A stretch of DNA of 64,000 nucleotides from Cohnella rhizoplanae (GCF_948329515.1 NZ_CAOJCN010000004.1:1-64000), one strand, 5' to 3'; positions 7,818-16,117 are shown, counted from the first letter of the stretch. Notes: a model not told the origin generated them from the sequence alone. Translations and numbers: made by a program.

Positions 7818-8950
7818 AGGCCGTTACTTACCAGGGTATCAAAAACGTCGTCGTCAAAGAGGTGCCCGATCCGAAGATCGAGAAGCCGGACGATATGATC
7901 GTTAAAATGACGAGCACGGCTATCTGCGGGTCGGACCTCCATCTCATTCACGGCATGATCCCGAATTTGCAGGAGAACTACGTCATCGGGCATGAACCGA
8001 TGGGCGTCGTAGAAGAAGTAGGCCCGGGGGTCACGAAGCTGAAGAAGGGCGACCGGGTCATCATCCCGTTCAACATTGCCTGCGGCGAATGCTTCTACTG
8101 CAAAAACCAGCTCGAAAGCCAATGCGACAATTCGAACGATAACGGGGATATGGGCGCTTACTTCGGCTACTCCGGCACGACCGGCGGATATCCTGGCGGT
8201 CAGGCGGAGTATTTGCGCGTGCCGTTCGCGAATTTCACCCACTTCAAAATTCCCGAGAGCTGCGAGGAGCCGGACGAAAAGCTGTGCCTGATCGCCGACG
8301 CGATGACGACTGCATTTTGGAGCGTAGACAACTCCGGCGTGAAGAACGGGGACACGGTGATCGTGCTGGGCTGCGGCCCGGTCGGACTGCTCGCGCAAAA
8401 GTTCGCATGGCTGAAGGGGGCGAAGCGGGTCATCGCGGTCGACTACGTCAACTATCGCCTCGAGCACGCCAAGCGCACGAACAACGTGGAGATCGTGAAC
8501 TTCGAACAGCACCAGAACACCGGCAGCTATCTCAAAGAGATCACGAAAGGCGGCGCCGACGTCGTCATCGACGCGGTCGGCATGGACGGGAAGATGAGCG
8601 ATCTCGAATTCCTCGCGAGCGGCCTCAAGCTGCAGGGCGGCACGATGAGTCCCATCGTCATCGCCTCCCAGGCGGTCCGCAAGGGCGGCACGATCCAGAT
8701 CACCGGCGTTTACGGCGGGCGCTACAACGGCTTCCCGCTCGGCGATATCATGCAGCGCAACGTGAACATCCGTTCCGGACAGGCGCCGGTGATCCATTAC
8801 ATGCCGTATATGTACGAGCTGATCACCTCGGGCAAGGTCAACCCGGGCGACGTAGTTACGCACGTCATCCCTCTAAGCGAAGCAAAGCGCGGTTACGAAG
8901 CGTTCGATACGAAGACGGACAACTGCATCAAAGTCATCTTGAAGCCGTGA
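7814..8950 (+). CDS. adhB: Zinc-dependent alcohol dehydrogenase (MDR family), AdhB-like
   Basis: 378 residues. Medium-chain dehydrogenase with catalytic zinc ligands in [11 protein letters not shown] and GHEPMG, a structural zinc cluster [15 protein letters not shown], and an NAD-binding Rossmann motif [12 protein letters not shown]. It resembles the formaldehyde-dehydrogenase-like branch; the substrate is unknown. Its position inside a run of CotF-like genes is conserved with B. subtilis yraGF-adhB-yraED, implying a spore-associated oxidoreductase. It overlaps the preceding stop by four bases. Confidence 0.92.
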   Translation: MKAVTYQGIKNVVVKEVPDPKIEKPDDMIVKMTSTAICGSDLHLIHGMIPNLQENYVIGHEPMGVVEEVGPGVTKLKKGDRVIIPFNIACGECFYCKNQLESQCDNSNDNGDMGAYFGYSGTTGGYPGGQAEYLRVPFANFTHFKIPESCEEPDEKLCLIADAMTTAFWSVDNSGVKNGDTVIVLGCGPVGLLAQKFAWLKGAKRVIAVDYVNYRLEHAKRTNNVEIVNFEQHQNTGSYLKEITKGGADVVIDAVGMDGKMSDLEFLASGLKLQGGTMSPIVIASQAVRKGGTIQITGVYGGRYNGFPLGDIMQRNVNIRSGQAPVIHYMPYMYELITSGKVNPGDVVTHVIPLSEAKRGYEAFDTKTDNCIKVILKP

Positions 8951-8981
8951 GCCAAGAATTCGATCAAGGAGGAATCTCGAT

Positions 8982-9197
8982 ATGAACGGGAGCTACGGGA
9001 GCTACGCCCTGCACGAAACGTTGGAGGTCCACGAGATCGCCGCGTTCAAAACGGTCTGCTTGACGAAGTCTAAGACGATGCAAGCGCTCGTGTCCGACCC
9101 CGAGCTGAAGCAGATCATGCAGCGCGATGCCGAGGTATCCACGCGGCAGCTGCAAGAGCTGAGCGGCATCCTGTCCAAATCGCATGAGGGGGGCTGA
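8982..9197 (+). CDS. yraE: Small spore-coat-associated protein, YraE-like
   Basis: 71 residues. ALHETLEVHEIAAFKTVC followed by LTKSKTMQALVSDPELKQIMQRD is clearly paralogous to the 82-residue protein at 7170. Start ATG after AGGAGGAATCTCGAT. Fourth gene of the coat operon, six bases from the next. Confidence 0.85.
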   Translation: MNGSYGSYALHETLEVHEIAAFKTVCLTKSKTMQALVSDPELKQIMQRDAEVSTRQLQELSGILSKSHEGG

Positions 9198-9203
9198 AAG
9201 CCG

Positions 9204-9500
9204 ATGAATCCGATCCTGGAGTATATGACGGGGATGAACACCCTGACGGACCAAGTTGTCGCGATGGACATGCTGACGAGCGCCAAGAGCGGCGTCCGGA
9301 ACTACGCGATGGCCGTCACGGAATGCGCAACGCCGGAAGTCAAAACGGTATTGGCCAAGCAGCTCGAGGAGGCCATCGACCTCCATCACTCGATCGCCGA
9401 CTATATGGCCGAACGCGGCTTCTACCATCCGCACGACTTGAACCAGCAGATTCAGCTGGACCTGCAGAACATCGAGACCGCGATGAATATTCCTTCCTGA
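9204..9500 (+). CDS. yraD: CotF-family spore coat protein, YraD-like
   Basis: 98 residues. Shares VVAMDMLTSAKSGVRNYAMAV, a TPEVKTVLAKQL segment, and the RGFYHPHDLNQQIQLDLQ end with the paralog at 7431, and lacks its C-terminal extension. Ends the operon, followed by a strong terminator. ATG preceded by GGGGGGCTGAAAGCCG. Confidence 0.87.
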   Translation: MNPILEYMTGMNTLTDQVVAMDMLTSAKSGVRNYAMAVTECATPEVKTVLAKQLEEAIDLHHSIADYMAERGFYHPHDLNQQIQLDLQNIETAMNIPS

Positions 9501-9526
9501 GCCCGCGGGGCCGGGAAACGGCAAAA

Positions 9527-9560
9527 AACGACTGCTCCGGGCAAGGGGCAGTCGTTCTTT
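9527..9560. terminator. Terminator of the spore-coat operon
   Basis: AACGACTGC (9527-9535) pairs with GCAGTCGTT (9548-9556), followed by CTTT. An A-run on the left lets it also serve the convergent gene ending at 9563. Confidence 0.85.
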
Positions 9561-9562
9561 AA

Positions 9563-10684
9563 TTAAAGCGTCCTGCCCAGCGCCTCCACCAGATCCGGCC
9601 GGAAGGCGGTGCCCGCGAGCTTGCGGATCTCCGCGTAGGCCTCCGTGCGGGACATGGCCCGCCTGTAGGAGCGCGCGGTCGTCATCGCCAGGAATACCTC
9701 CGCGAGGCCGAGCATCTGGGACAACATCGGGATCCGCTCCGCCTTCAGGCGGTAAGGGTAGCCGGTGCCGTCCACCCTCTCGTGGTGGTACAGGAAGGCG
9801 TTCTGGATCTCGGCGAAGCCCGGCACGCCGTCGCACAGCTCCTTGGCCATGAAGCAATGCTCCTTCACGACCTCGAGCTCGAACTCCGACAGCTTGTCTT
9901 CCTTCTCGAACATATAGTCCGGCAGCTTCACCCGGCTGACGAAGTGCATCAGCGACAGCAGCTCGATCTCCCAGTCCTGCGCCCGCTCGCAGCCGCTTTC
10001 CGCATGCAGCGCCTTCATGAGCGCGCTGAGACGCCCGATCTCCGCGCGCGAGGTCTGCGTCTTGCGCTCCCCGACGGGGATGAAGCACTGCAGCATGTTG
10101 ATCAGCTGCTGTCGCTGCTGCCGCATGGCGTGCGCTCTCAGCTGCCTCTCGAGCTCACCGCGCGCGGCCAGGACGATCGCGCCGAGGAGGACGCTGCCCA
10201 CGGCCAGCGAGATGCGCGAGCCCGCGGCCAGGGCGGCTTCGCCCGCCTCGAGGCCTGCCTCCTCCGGCCACCCCAGGCTGGCGGCCGCGGCGAACGCCAG
10301 CAGATACACCAGCGCGTAGCAAGCGTATGCTCTCGCGCTCGTCAGCAGACTGGCAGCAACGGGCAGGAGGACGAGCGGCAGCCAGGACGGACCTGGCCAC
10401 GGCGGAGGGTATGCCGAGGCGGCGACGGCCAGCAGCGTGACGATCAGCATGGCGATCAGCCGGACGGCCTGACCGTCTCTCCCGTCGCGTCCCAAGATAT
10501 AAGTCGCGCCCCAGGCCATGACGGCCAGGCATGCCGAGACGACCGCGTACGTGACGGACGCGCCGCCTCCGCCGACGGCGGCGTCCGCGAAGCCTGCCAA
10601 GGCCGCCAAGGAGGCCATGCATCCGGCGAGCGCCAGGATCATGCGATAGACCGGCATGGCGATGATTCGTCTATAGAGCCTCAC
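9563..10684 (-). CDS. Membrane protein with degenerate HD-GYP domain
   Basis: 373 residues. About six N-terminal membrane helices (residues 10-175), then an HD-GYP-like cytoplasmic domain. The GYP half is intact: HHERVDGTGYP. The HD half is not: where active enzymes have HD-x-GK, this has LMHFVSRVKLP, so the metal-binding Asp and the GK are lost. Hydrolysis of c-di-GMP is therefore doubtful; a binding or signalling role is more likely. Start GTG with GGGAGGG upstream. It overlaps the preceding receiver gene by 14 bp and forms an operon with it and the kinase. Confidence 0.85.
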   Translation of the reverse strand: MRLYRRIIAMPVYRMILALAGCMASLAALAGFADAAVGGGGASVTYAVVSACLAVMAWGATYILGRDGRDGQAVRLIAMLIVTLLAVAASAYPPPWPGPSWLPLVLLPVAASLLTSARAYACYALVYLLAFAAAASLGWPEEAGLEAGEAALAAGSRISLAVGSVLLGAIVLAARGELERQLRAHAMRQQRQQLINMLQCFIPVGERKTQTSRAEIGRLSALMKALHAESGCERAQDWEIELLSLMHFVSRVKLPDYMFEKEDKLSEFELEVVKEHCFMAKELCDGVPGFAEIQNAFLYHHERVDGTGYPYRLKAERIPMLSQMLGLAEVFLAMTTARSYRRAMSRTEAYAEIRKLAGTAFRPDLVEALGRTL

Positions 10685-11099
10685 GCGTATCCCTCCCCGC
10701 GCCGAACGCGTTATCTTTGGGCTGATAAAAGGCGCGCCCTTCCATCACTTGGCCGATAGCCGCCAAGATCTCTTCGGGATCGGTATCCTTCATCAGATAG
10801 CCGTCGACGCCGGCCCCGGCTGCCAGGTAGATATCCTCGCAGTCGTCGTAAGCGGTCAGAATGACGATTTTGATCGTCGGGCAGCCTTCCTTCAGCAGTC
10901 TGGCGGCCTCGATGACGGGCAGGCCCGGCATTTTCAGATCCGTGACCACCAGCGACGGGCGCAGCGCCTCGGCCAAGGCGAGCGCTTCATCTCCGCTGGC
11001 GGCCTGCCCGACCACGCGATACGCGCCGCTGCCCGTCAGCAGCAGATGCAGGCCCGTCCGCGCGCTGTCGCGGTCGTCCGCGATCACGACGCTATGCAT
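10671..11099 (-). CDS. Stand-alone response-regulator receiver protein (NarL-type receiver)
   Basis: 142 residues, a single receiver domain: acidic pair ADD near the N terminus, phospho-acceptor Asp in LVVTDLKMPG, and conserved Lys in GYLMKDTDPEE. The GYLMKD sequence is typical of NarL/LuxR-family receivers, yet there is no DNA-binding domain; the protein ends about 20 residues after the receiver. ATG at 11099 has GAGAGGAG eight bases upstream. It overlaps the kinase gene by 8 bp and the HD-GYP gene by 14 bp. Probably a phosphorylation-dependent partner of the degenerate HD-GYP protein rather than a transcription factor (inference). Confidence 0.88.
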   Translation of the reverse strand: MHSVVIADDRDSARTGLHLLLTGSGAYRVVGQAASGDEALALAEALRPSLVVTDLKMPGLPVIEAARLLKEGCPTIKIVILTAYDDCEDIYLAAGAGVDGYLMKDTDPEEILAAIGQVMEGRAFYQPKDNAFGAGRDTREAL

Positions 11100-12666
11100 G
11101 CGCAAGGCTCCTCTCCCGCGGAATCGCGGCCATGATCGTCGTTCCCGCCGGATCGCCGGCCGCGATCGTGAACGTGCCGTTCAACCCCTTGATGCGGCTC
11201 GCCATGCCTCGCAAGCCGTGCTTGCCGGTCGCCGCCTTTTCGGGATCCTGCCGGATCCCCTTGCCGTCGTCTTCGACGAGGATCGTCCACTGGACGCTCG
11301 TCACTTCCAGCCGGACCCGGAGCCTGCCGGCTTCGGCGTGCTTCACGACGTTGTTGGCGGCTTCCTCGATAAAATGGTAGATCGTCTCCTCGAGCTCGAT
11401 CCGCTCCTGGGAGGCCCGGCCCGCATGCTCGAAGACGAGCGTCACCCCGGTCCGGTCCGTGATCCGGCGCAGCATCTTTTCGATGGCGTCCAGCAGGTTG
11501 AATCTTCTCTTCTCGCCCTTCAGCTCCTCGATCAGTCCGCGGATGTCGCGGTGACTGTCCTTGACCTTCCGCTCGATCTCCGACACCAGGCTCAGCGCCT
11601 GTCCTGCATCGTCCTTCTGGAGCGCGCTTCTCACCTGGTACAGCTGCACCGAGCAGAAAAAAAGCTCCTGCGCGATCCCGTCGTGGATCTTCTGGGCGAC
11701 CGCGCTGCGCTCCGCGGCGATGGCGCGGTCCCGCATCGCGCCTAGCCGCCGGCTCAGGTCGTAGTCGGCCTCGAACTTCATCATCGCCAGCCGGATATAC
11801 ACCTTGTCCAGCACGGTTAGTTCTCTTGGCTCGGCCTCGATCAAGAGCCACCCGTATTCGACGCCGCGGCGGTCCCGGAGCTTGCGGACATGCAGCGAAG
11901 CCGTCTCTCCGAGCGGCGTGACGAGCTGCGCGCAGACTTTGTCCGCTGCAGGCGGATGCAGGGCGAGCGCGCTCGCATAGTAGGCATGGACCCAGCTCGG
12001 GTCCGGATCGCGCGCACCCGGATCGCGAAGGTCCGGCTCGCCCACGCACAGCCATACGCCCTGCCTGCCGAGGAGCCGCTTGAGCAGGCCTTCGGCGTGG
12101 CGGGCGGCTGCCCAAGGATCGCCGTTCGCGTCGGACGGCCGATCCGAGGCGTAGATGGCCGTCAACTTGCGAAGATGGGCGTTCCAGGCCTTGCCTGTGC
12201 CGTGAACGAGGATCGCAGCCGCATAGAAGAGGAGGATGTATAAGAAATAGACCGGCCGCTCGGCCGCGTACGCGCCGGCAGCCTGCCCGCCGAGCAGCGC
12301 CAGCGTCAAGGGAAGGGCGATCGCATAGAGCAGGGTCGTCGCGTAAAAGACAGTCCAGCGCAAGAGAGGCTTCAGCATAGCGAGCCCGGACAGGCCGTAG
12401 AGCATGAACGGCCCGGATAGGCCTCCCGTCGCATCCAGCAGCAGCGCCTGGAAGACGAGATCGGCGCAGACGGCGGCCGCGGCCGCGCGGCTTCCGGGCT
12501 TGTACAGCCATAGACAGGCGCAGAGCGCATGCACCGCCGCAGCCGCGCCGATCATGACCGCGCCGCCAGCCTCGGCCTCTCCCGCGTACAGAAGCAGACC
12601 GATCGCAAATAGCGTCCACCTGATGCCGAGCGCGAGGTAAAGACCGAATTTCCCATAAACCGACAT
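11092..12666 (-). CDS. NarL-type sensor histidine kinase (HisKA_3)
   Basis: 524 residues. Six or so membrane helices up to about residue 165, a GAF-like cytoplasmic region, then the HisKA_3 dimerisation/phosphorylation helix AVAQKIHDGIAQELFF with the phospho-His, and an HATPase with AANNVVKHA (N box) and DDGKGI (G1). ATG at 12666 has GGGAGAA upstream; a TTG six codons earlier is a weaker alternative. First gene of the kinase/receiver/HD-GYP operon and divergent from a NarL-type DNA-binding regulator, so it may feed two response regulators. Confidence 0.9.
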   Translation of the reverse strand: MSVYGKFGLYLALGIRWTLFAIGLLLYAGEAEAGGAVMIGAAAAVHALCACLWLYKPGSRAAAAAVCADLVFQALLLDATGGLSGPFMLYGLSGLAMLKPLLRWTVFYATTLLYAIALPLTLALLGGQAAGAYAAERPVYFLYILLFYAAAILVHGTGKAWNAHLRKLTAIYASDRPSDANGDPWAAARHAEGLLKRLLGRQGVWLCVGEPDLRDPGARDPDPSWVHAYYASALALHPPAADKVCAQLVTPLGETASLHVRKLRDRRGVEYGWLLIEAEPRELTVLDKVYIRLAMMKFEADYDLSRRLGAMRDRAIAAERSAVAQKIHDGIAQELFFCSVQLYQVRSALQKDDAGQALSLVSEIERKVKDSHRDIRGLIEELKGEKRRFNLLDAIEKMLRRITDRTGVTLVFEHAGRASQERIELEETIYHFIEEAANNVVKHAEAGRLRVRLEVTSVQWTILVEDDGKGIRQDPEKAATGKHGLRGMASRIKGLNGTFTIAAGDPAGTTIMAAIPRERSLAHA

Positions 12667-12812
12667 ATATAAATATTCTCCCAAAAAATACCGAATGATT
12701 ATAGTAAAAAAGACTCATATCAGCTACAATGGAAACAAGTGTATTAGTAGGCTTAAATAACTAGATTGATTATAGCATACGTATTCGCATTCGTTCGATG
12801 GAGGAATTCAAA
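12667..12812. promoter_or_regulatory. Divergent promoter region of kinase operon and NarL regulator
   Basis: 146 bp of AT-rich DNA between two divergent signalling genes. GATTATAG occurs twice, near 12697 and 12769. TATAGT and TATAGC are -10-like. No clear inverted operator seen. Confidence 0.45.
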
Positions 12813-13466
12813 ATGCTCAAATTGATGATCCTGGACGATCATCCGCTCGTTCGCCAGGGCATCCGGGGAATCGTGTCGTCGGACGGGAAGATCGACGTCG
12901 TCGGAGAGGCTTCGACCGTGCAGGATGCGCTGGCCGTGTTGGCGAGGACGCAGCCCGATCTGGCCATGGTCGATCTGAATCTGGGGGGAGTCAGCGGCTT
13001 GGACTTCATCCGGCAGGCCGGCGAGCTCGGTCATGCTTGCAAATATCTCATTCTGACCTCCTCCGCCACGCGCGGCGAGCTGCAGACGGCGCAGTCGCTC
13101 GGCGTCGACGGCATCTGCCTCAAGGAGGCGCTTCCGGAGGACTTGCTGTATGCGGTCGACGTCGTGTCCCGCGGACGCAAGTATTACGATCCGTTGTTCA
13201 TGGACAGCCTGATGGACAGCGGACCGTCCGCCGAAGACCGGGCCTTCGCCGATCTGACGCCCAAGGAGCGCGAGGTCCTGATCGCCCTCGGCCGCGGCTG
13301 CTCGAACAAGGACATCGCCAGAGAGCTGTACATTACGGAGTTCACGGTCAAAAAGCACGTCAGCCAGATTCTGTGCAAACTTAACCTTGTCGACCGCACG
13401 CAGGCAGCCCTGTATGCGCTGACCAAGGGCCTCGTCCGGTTTGAGCTAGCCTCCGCTTCCCTCTAA
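12813..13466 (+). CDS. NarL/LuxR-family response regulator
   Basis: 217 residues. Receiver domain with LDDHPLVRQG, phospho-Asp in LAMVDLNLGG and Lys in GICLKEALPED, then a LuxR-type HTH: LTPKEREVLIALGRGCSNKD and TVKKHVSQIL. ATG at 12813 has GGAGG eight bases upstream; the ATG five codons earlier would place the ribosome-binding site inside the gene. Divergent to the HisKA_3 kinase at 11092-12666, its likely partner. Confidence 0.92.
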   Translation: MLKLMILDDHPLVRQGIRGIVSSDGKIDVVGEASTVQDALAVLARTQPDLAMVDLNLGGVSGLDFIRQAGELGHACKYLILTSSATRGELQTAQSLGVDGICLKEALPEDLLYAVDVVSRGRKYYDPLFMDSLMDSGPSAEDRAFADLTPKEREVLIALGRGCSNKDIARELYITEFTVKKHVSQILCKLNLVDRTQAALYALTKGLVRFELASASL

Positions 13467-13487
13467 ACCCTGCATAACGCAGCGCAG

Positions 13488-13520
13488 GCCGCTCATCAGC
13501 TCGATTACAGCTTGAGCGGC
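13488..13520. terminator. Hairpin between convergent genes, possible terminator
   Basis: GCCGCTCA (13488-13495) pairs with TGAGCGGC (13513-13520), with an inner AGCT/AGCT pair. It covers the stop codon of the leftward signal peptidase gene. No clear T-run, so function is uncertain. Confidence 0.4.
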
Positions 13521-14068
13521 TTGCTGATCTTGTGGAACGGGATCAGCGACATCAGCGCATACCCCTTGATATCGCTCATATGGACCGTACCCAGCTTGGG
13601 GTCCCTACTGTCCAGGCTGGCTCCGGGGGTCCGGTTATCCCCCGCGACGAACAGATCGTCCATCCCGACGGTCAGCTCCGCCATATCCTCCGAAGTCCCG
13701 TACGTATACAGCTCCGCGAGCGGCACGCCGTTGACATAGGTGACGCCGTCCCGGATCTCGACCCGATCACCGCCGACCGCGATGATCCGCTTCACGATGG
13801 TGTAGCCTAGACGATCGTCCTTGACGATGACGACGTCCCCGTATTCGGGCGCGCCGAAGAACAGCGATAGCTTGTTGACGAGCAGCACGCTGCCGTTCTG
13901 CAGCGTCGGATCCATGGAATGGCCGGATACCCGCGTCAGACCGGTCAGATTGTGCAGGACGATCATGACGACGGCGAGCAGGAGGACGAACCTGATCCAT
14001 CCCCATAAGCCGCTTTTCTTTTTGACCGCCGACGCGCGGGGCTGCGGGTCCAATGCTTCTTCTGACAT
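13505..14068 (-). CDS. Type I signal peptidase
   Basis: 187 residues with one N-terminal membrane anchor (residues 21-43). Catalytic Ser51 in SGHSMDPTL and Lys93 in YTIVKRIIAVGGD give the bacterial Ser-Lys dyad, so this is the SipS/LepB type and not the ER-like SipW type. Box E region GDNRTPGASLDSRD is normal. Last gene of a four-gene operon behind three genes for secreted proteins, suggesting it is dedicated to them, as SipW is to TasA/TapA. Gap of 25 bp to the upstream gene. Confidence 0.93.
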   Translation of the reverse strand: MSEEALDPQPRASAVKKKSGLWGWIRFVLLLAVVMIVLHNLTGLTRVSGHSMDPTLQNGSVLLVNKLSLFFGAPEYGDVVIVKDDRLGYTIVKRIIAVGGDRVEIRDGVTYVNGVPLAELYTYGTSEDMAELTVGMDDLFVAGDNRTPGASLDSRDPKLGTVHMSDIKGYALMSLIPFHKISKPLKL

Positions 14069-14093
14069 ATCCGGAAAGGCACCGCCTTAAAAG

Positions 14094-14618
14094 TTAAGAT
14101 TCGTATACCGCGTCCGCGACGGACGAGGCGCTTGGCGTTGACGGCGTCTCGTAGGATGCGGCCGGCGGCGCATAGCTCTCGGCCAGCGCGTTCATCGCCG
14201 CCTTGGCGCTGTCCGCGATCGCCAGCAATTTGCGCTCGATCTGTTCGCGGTCCTGCGCGTTATCGATGCTCATGCCCGCGATCAGCGAATCCGCATATTG
14301 CTCGATCGCTTGCGCGTACAGCTTTTTCTGCGCTTCGGTATAGCTGTCGAGCTCCCGCGAGGAAGCCTCGAGTCGCAGCTTTAATTCTTCCTTTAACCGC
14401 GCCTTTTGCTTGTCGGTCTCGGACGACACCGATTGCTCCAGGCTCTGCATGGCGATCTCCGTCTTCTTGCCGAACCAGGACGAGAGCGTGCCCGCGATAT
14501 CCGCGTCCGCATAAGCCATGCCCGTCGTCGCCGCCGAGGCTACCGTTAAAGAAACAATTACAACTGCGACCTTTTTGCGAATCCAAGAGGTCTTGGCCTT
14601 CTCTTTTCTGCTTTGCAT
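14094..14618 (-). CDS. Secreted helical protein, W-F start motif, paralog 3
   Basis: 174 residues. Long n-region (RKEKAKTSWIRKK), hydrophobic core and AYA cleavage site near residue 37. The mature start DADIAGTLSSWFGKK matches the other two secreted proteins of the operon: D, then L or V, two residues, W, then Y or F. The remainder is charged and predicted helical/coiled (SLEQSVSSETDKQKARLKEE), with a Pro/Ser-rich tail. No known family recognised. Downstream of a hairpin that may lower its expression relative to the 255-residue paralog. Confidence 0.75.
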   Translation of the reverse strand: MQSRKEKAKTSWIRKKVAVVIVSLTVASAATTGMAYADADIAGTLSSWFGKKTEIAMQSLEQSVSSETDKQKARLKEELKLRLEASSRELDSYTEAQKKLYAQAIEQYADSLIAGMSIDNAQDREQIERKLLAIADSAKAAMNALAESYAPPAASYETPSTPSASSVADAVYES

Positions 14619-14667
14619 CGCGCTTCTCTTACTCCTTTCGTTCCGGTTGCCGTGTCCGCAAAGAACC

Positions 14668-14690
14668 GGAAGCCCCTGCCCGGGGCTTCC
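14668..14690 (-). terminator. Intra-operon hairpin, possible attenuating terminator
   Basis: GGAAGCCCC (14668-14676) pairs perfectly with GGGGCTTCC (14682-14690). On the minus strand it is followed by GGTTCTTTG, a weak U-tract. It lies between the second and third secreted-protein genes and could set their expression ratio. Confidence 0.5.
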
Positions 14691-14716
14691 TTCGTCCTTC
14701 GCTTGGCAGCGCGGTA

Positions 14717-15484
14717 TTATTCGATGCCTTGTACGATGGCGTCCAGATCGCTCAGGCTGTCGGCCAGCAGGTCGTTGCCCTTCGTATCGATGGCGGTCTT
14801 CGCTTCGGCGACGCCTGCGTTCGTCAGCGCCGTCAGCTCGGCTTCCAGCGCGGCGATCTTGTTGTCGAGGTTGGTCTTCACTTCGTCGGTCGCGGTCGTT
14901 TGCTCGGCTGCAAGGAGTGCCTGCAGCTCGGACTTGGTGGAAGCGATCTCGGCGTTCAGCGCGGTGACGGCTTGCGTTTTCGTTGCCGCGACATTCGTAT
15001 CCAGACGGTTCAGGTACGTATTTTTGTGGTTTTTGACCGCACTCGCCAGGTTCTTCTTGTCTTCGGTGCCGGTCGCGGCGACAGCAGCGTTGGTAGCGCC
15101 GTTGGCGGAAGCTACGAACGTGTCGTACTCGCCAGGCATGCCGCTCGAGATCGCGCCTTGAGCCGAATTGATCTGGTTCGTGTATTGGGCGACTTGGCTG
15201 TTAATCGATTGTTGGACGGAAGCCGTCTTCGCGTTGCCCGCGTCGCGGATGTCGCGCTGCGCTTGTCCCTTCGTGCTCTCGACCGCGGCAGCGTGCGCCG
15301 TGTTCTTGGCGACGGAATACGTCGACAGTTCTCCGGTAACCGCCGCCTTCGCGAATCCGGAAGCCGTGGAGTACCAGCTTTGCAGCTGCGAGCCCGCGTC
15401 CGTCGCCGCGAATGCGGTTCCCATGGATGCGACCATTCCGACTACGACTACGCCTACTGCGACTTTGCTCTTGATCCGTTTCAT
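14717..15484 (-). CDS. Secreted Ala-rich helical protein, W-Y start motif, paralog 2
   Basis: 255 residues. Clear signal peptide (MKRIKSK, hydrophobic core, AFA cleavage after residue 26), mature start ATDAGSQLQSWYSTA. The rest is Ala/Thr/Asn-rich and strongly helical, with a heptad-like stretch around ELQALLAAEQTTATDEV and KIAALEAELTAL. No cysteines, no LPXTG, no lipobox, so it should be released or self-assemble at the surface. Second gene of the operon, three bases after the first. Family unknown to me; a structural, fibre-like role is a guess from composition and operon. Confidence 0.78.
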   Translation of the reverse strand: MKRIKSKVAVGVVVVGMVASMGTAFAATDAGSQLQSWYSTASGFAKAAVTGELSTYSVAKNTAHAAAVESTKGQAQRDIRDAGNAKTASVQQSINSQVAQYTNQINSAQGAISSGMPGEYDTFVASANGATNAAVAATGTEDKKNLASAVKNHKNTYLNRLDTNVAATKTQAVTALNAEIASTKSELQALLAAEQTTATDEVKTNLDNKIAALEAELTALTNAGVAEAKTAIDTKGNDLLADSLSDLDAIVQGIE

Positions 15485-15487
15485 TGT

Positions 15488-16018
15488 TTATTCGTCTCCT
15501 CTGTTATCGATGATCGATTTATGTTGTACCTCTTCATTCCCGCTTGCCGCCGAGCCTTCTGCATCCAGCTCTCTTGTCATCTCCGCGATCGTCGATTGAG
15601 CCAGCGCCTCGAGCTCCTCGCTCATTGCGGCCGTCGTATCCGCCACGTACGGCTCGATCCGCTCGCGCCTTGCGCGCTCGGCTAATTCCGCCGCAGCCGC
15701 GTCCAGTCGATCCGCATAGGCTTGTCCTGCGAGCCGGATGTCCGTCGCGGCTATCTCGCCGTCGTCCTCCGCTGCCCGGGACAGGGTCGCCTCGGCCTGC
15801 GCCGCCAGCCGCTCGGCCGCGTCGCTCACGCGTTTCGCCGCCTGCGCCCTTTGCGTCGCCGCCTCGTTCGCGATCTCCGTCTTCGTCCGCTGCGTCAGCG
15901 CCTGATACCACTTCGCCACCGGCAATCCTTGATCGGATTGCGCGTGGATGCTGCCCGCCGCCAGCGATACCGAGATGCCCGCCGAGGCGATGATCCATTT
16001 CCAGCGATTTCGTCTCAT
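15488..16018 (-). CDS. Secreted helical protein, W-Y start motif, paralog 1
   Basis: 176 residues. Signal peptide with IHA cleavage near residue 26, mature start QSDQGLPVAKWYQALTQRT, the same D/L-V/W-Y pattern as its two neighbours. The rest is Ala/Glu/Arg-rich helix (RVSDAAERLAAQAEATLSRA). First gene of the operon, ATG after GGAGGGCC. Family unrecognised; the three proteins look like diverged duplicates that share only the mature N-terminal motif and a helical body. Confidence 0.75.
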   Translation of the reverse strand: MRRNRWKWIIASAGISVSLAAGSIHAQSDQGLPVAKWYQALTQRTKTEIANEAATQRAQAAKRVSDAAERLAAQAEATLSRAAEDDGEIAATDIRLAGQAYADRLDAAAAELAERARRERIEPYVADTTAAMSEELEALAQSTIAEMTRELDAEGSAASGNEEVQHKSIIDNRGDE

Positions 16019-16052
16019 GGGAGGCCCTCCTCTGCTCGCGGCGCCGTCTTGC

Positions 16053-16117
16053 TAAATTCATTGTAAAGGGATGGGGAATCAGACGCCTCACTCGTTGGAG
16101 TGATCGACAGGCGATCA
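16053..16117 (-). promoter_or_regulatory. Promoter and candidate operator of the secreted-protein operon
   Basis: On the minus strand TACAAT (16065-16060) is a good -10, with no clear -35. Upstream, TGATCG-ACAGG-CGATCA at 16101-16117 is an inverted repeat with 6-bp arms, centred near -56, where an activator could bind. Regulator unknown. Confidence 0.45.
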
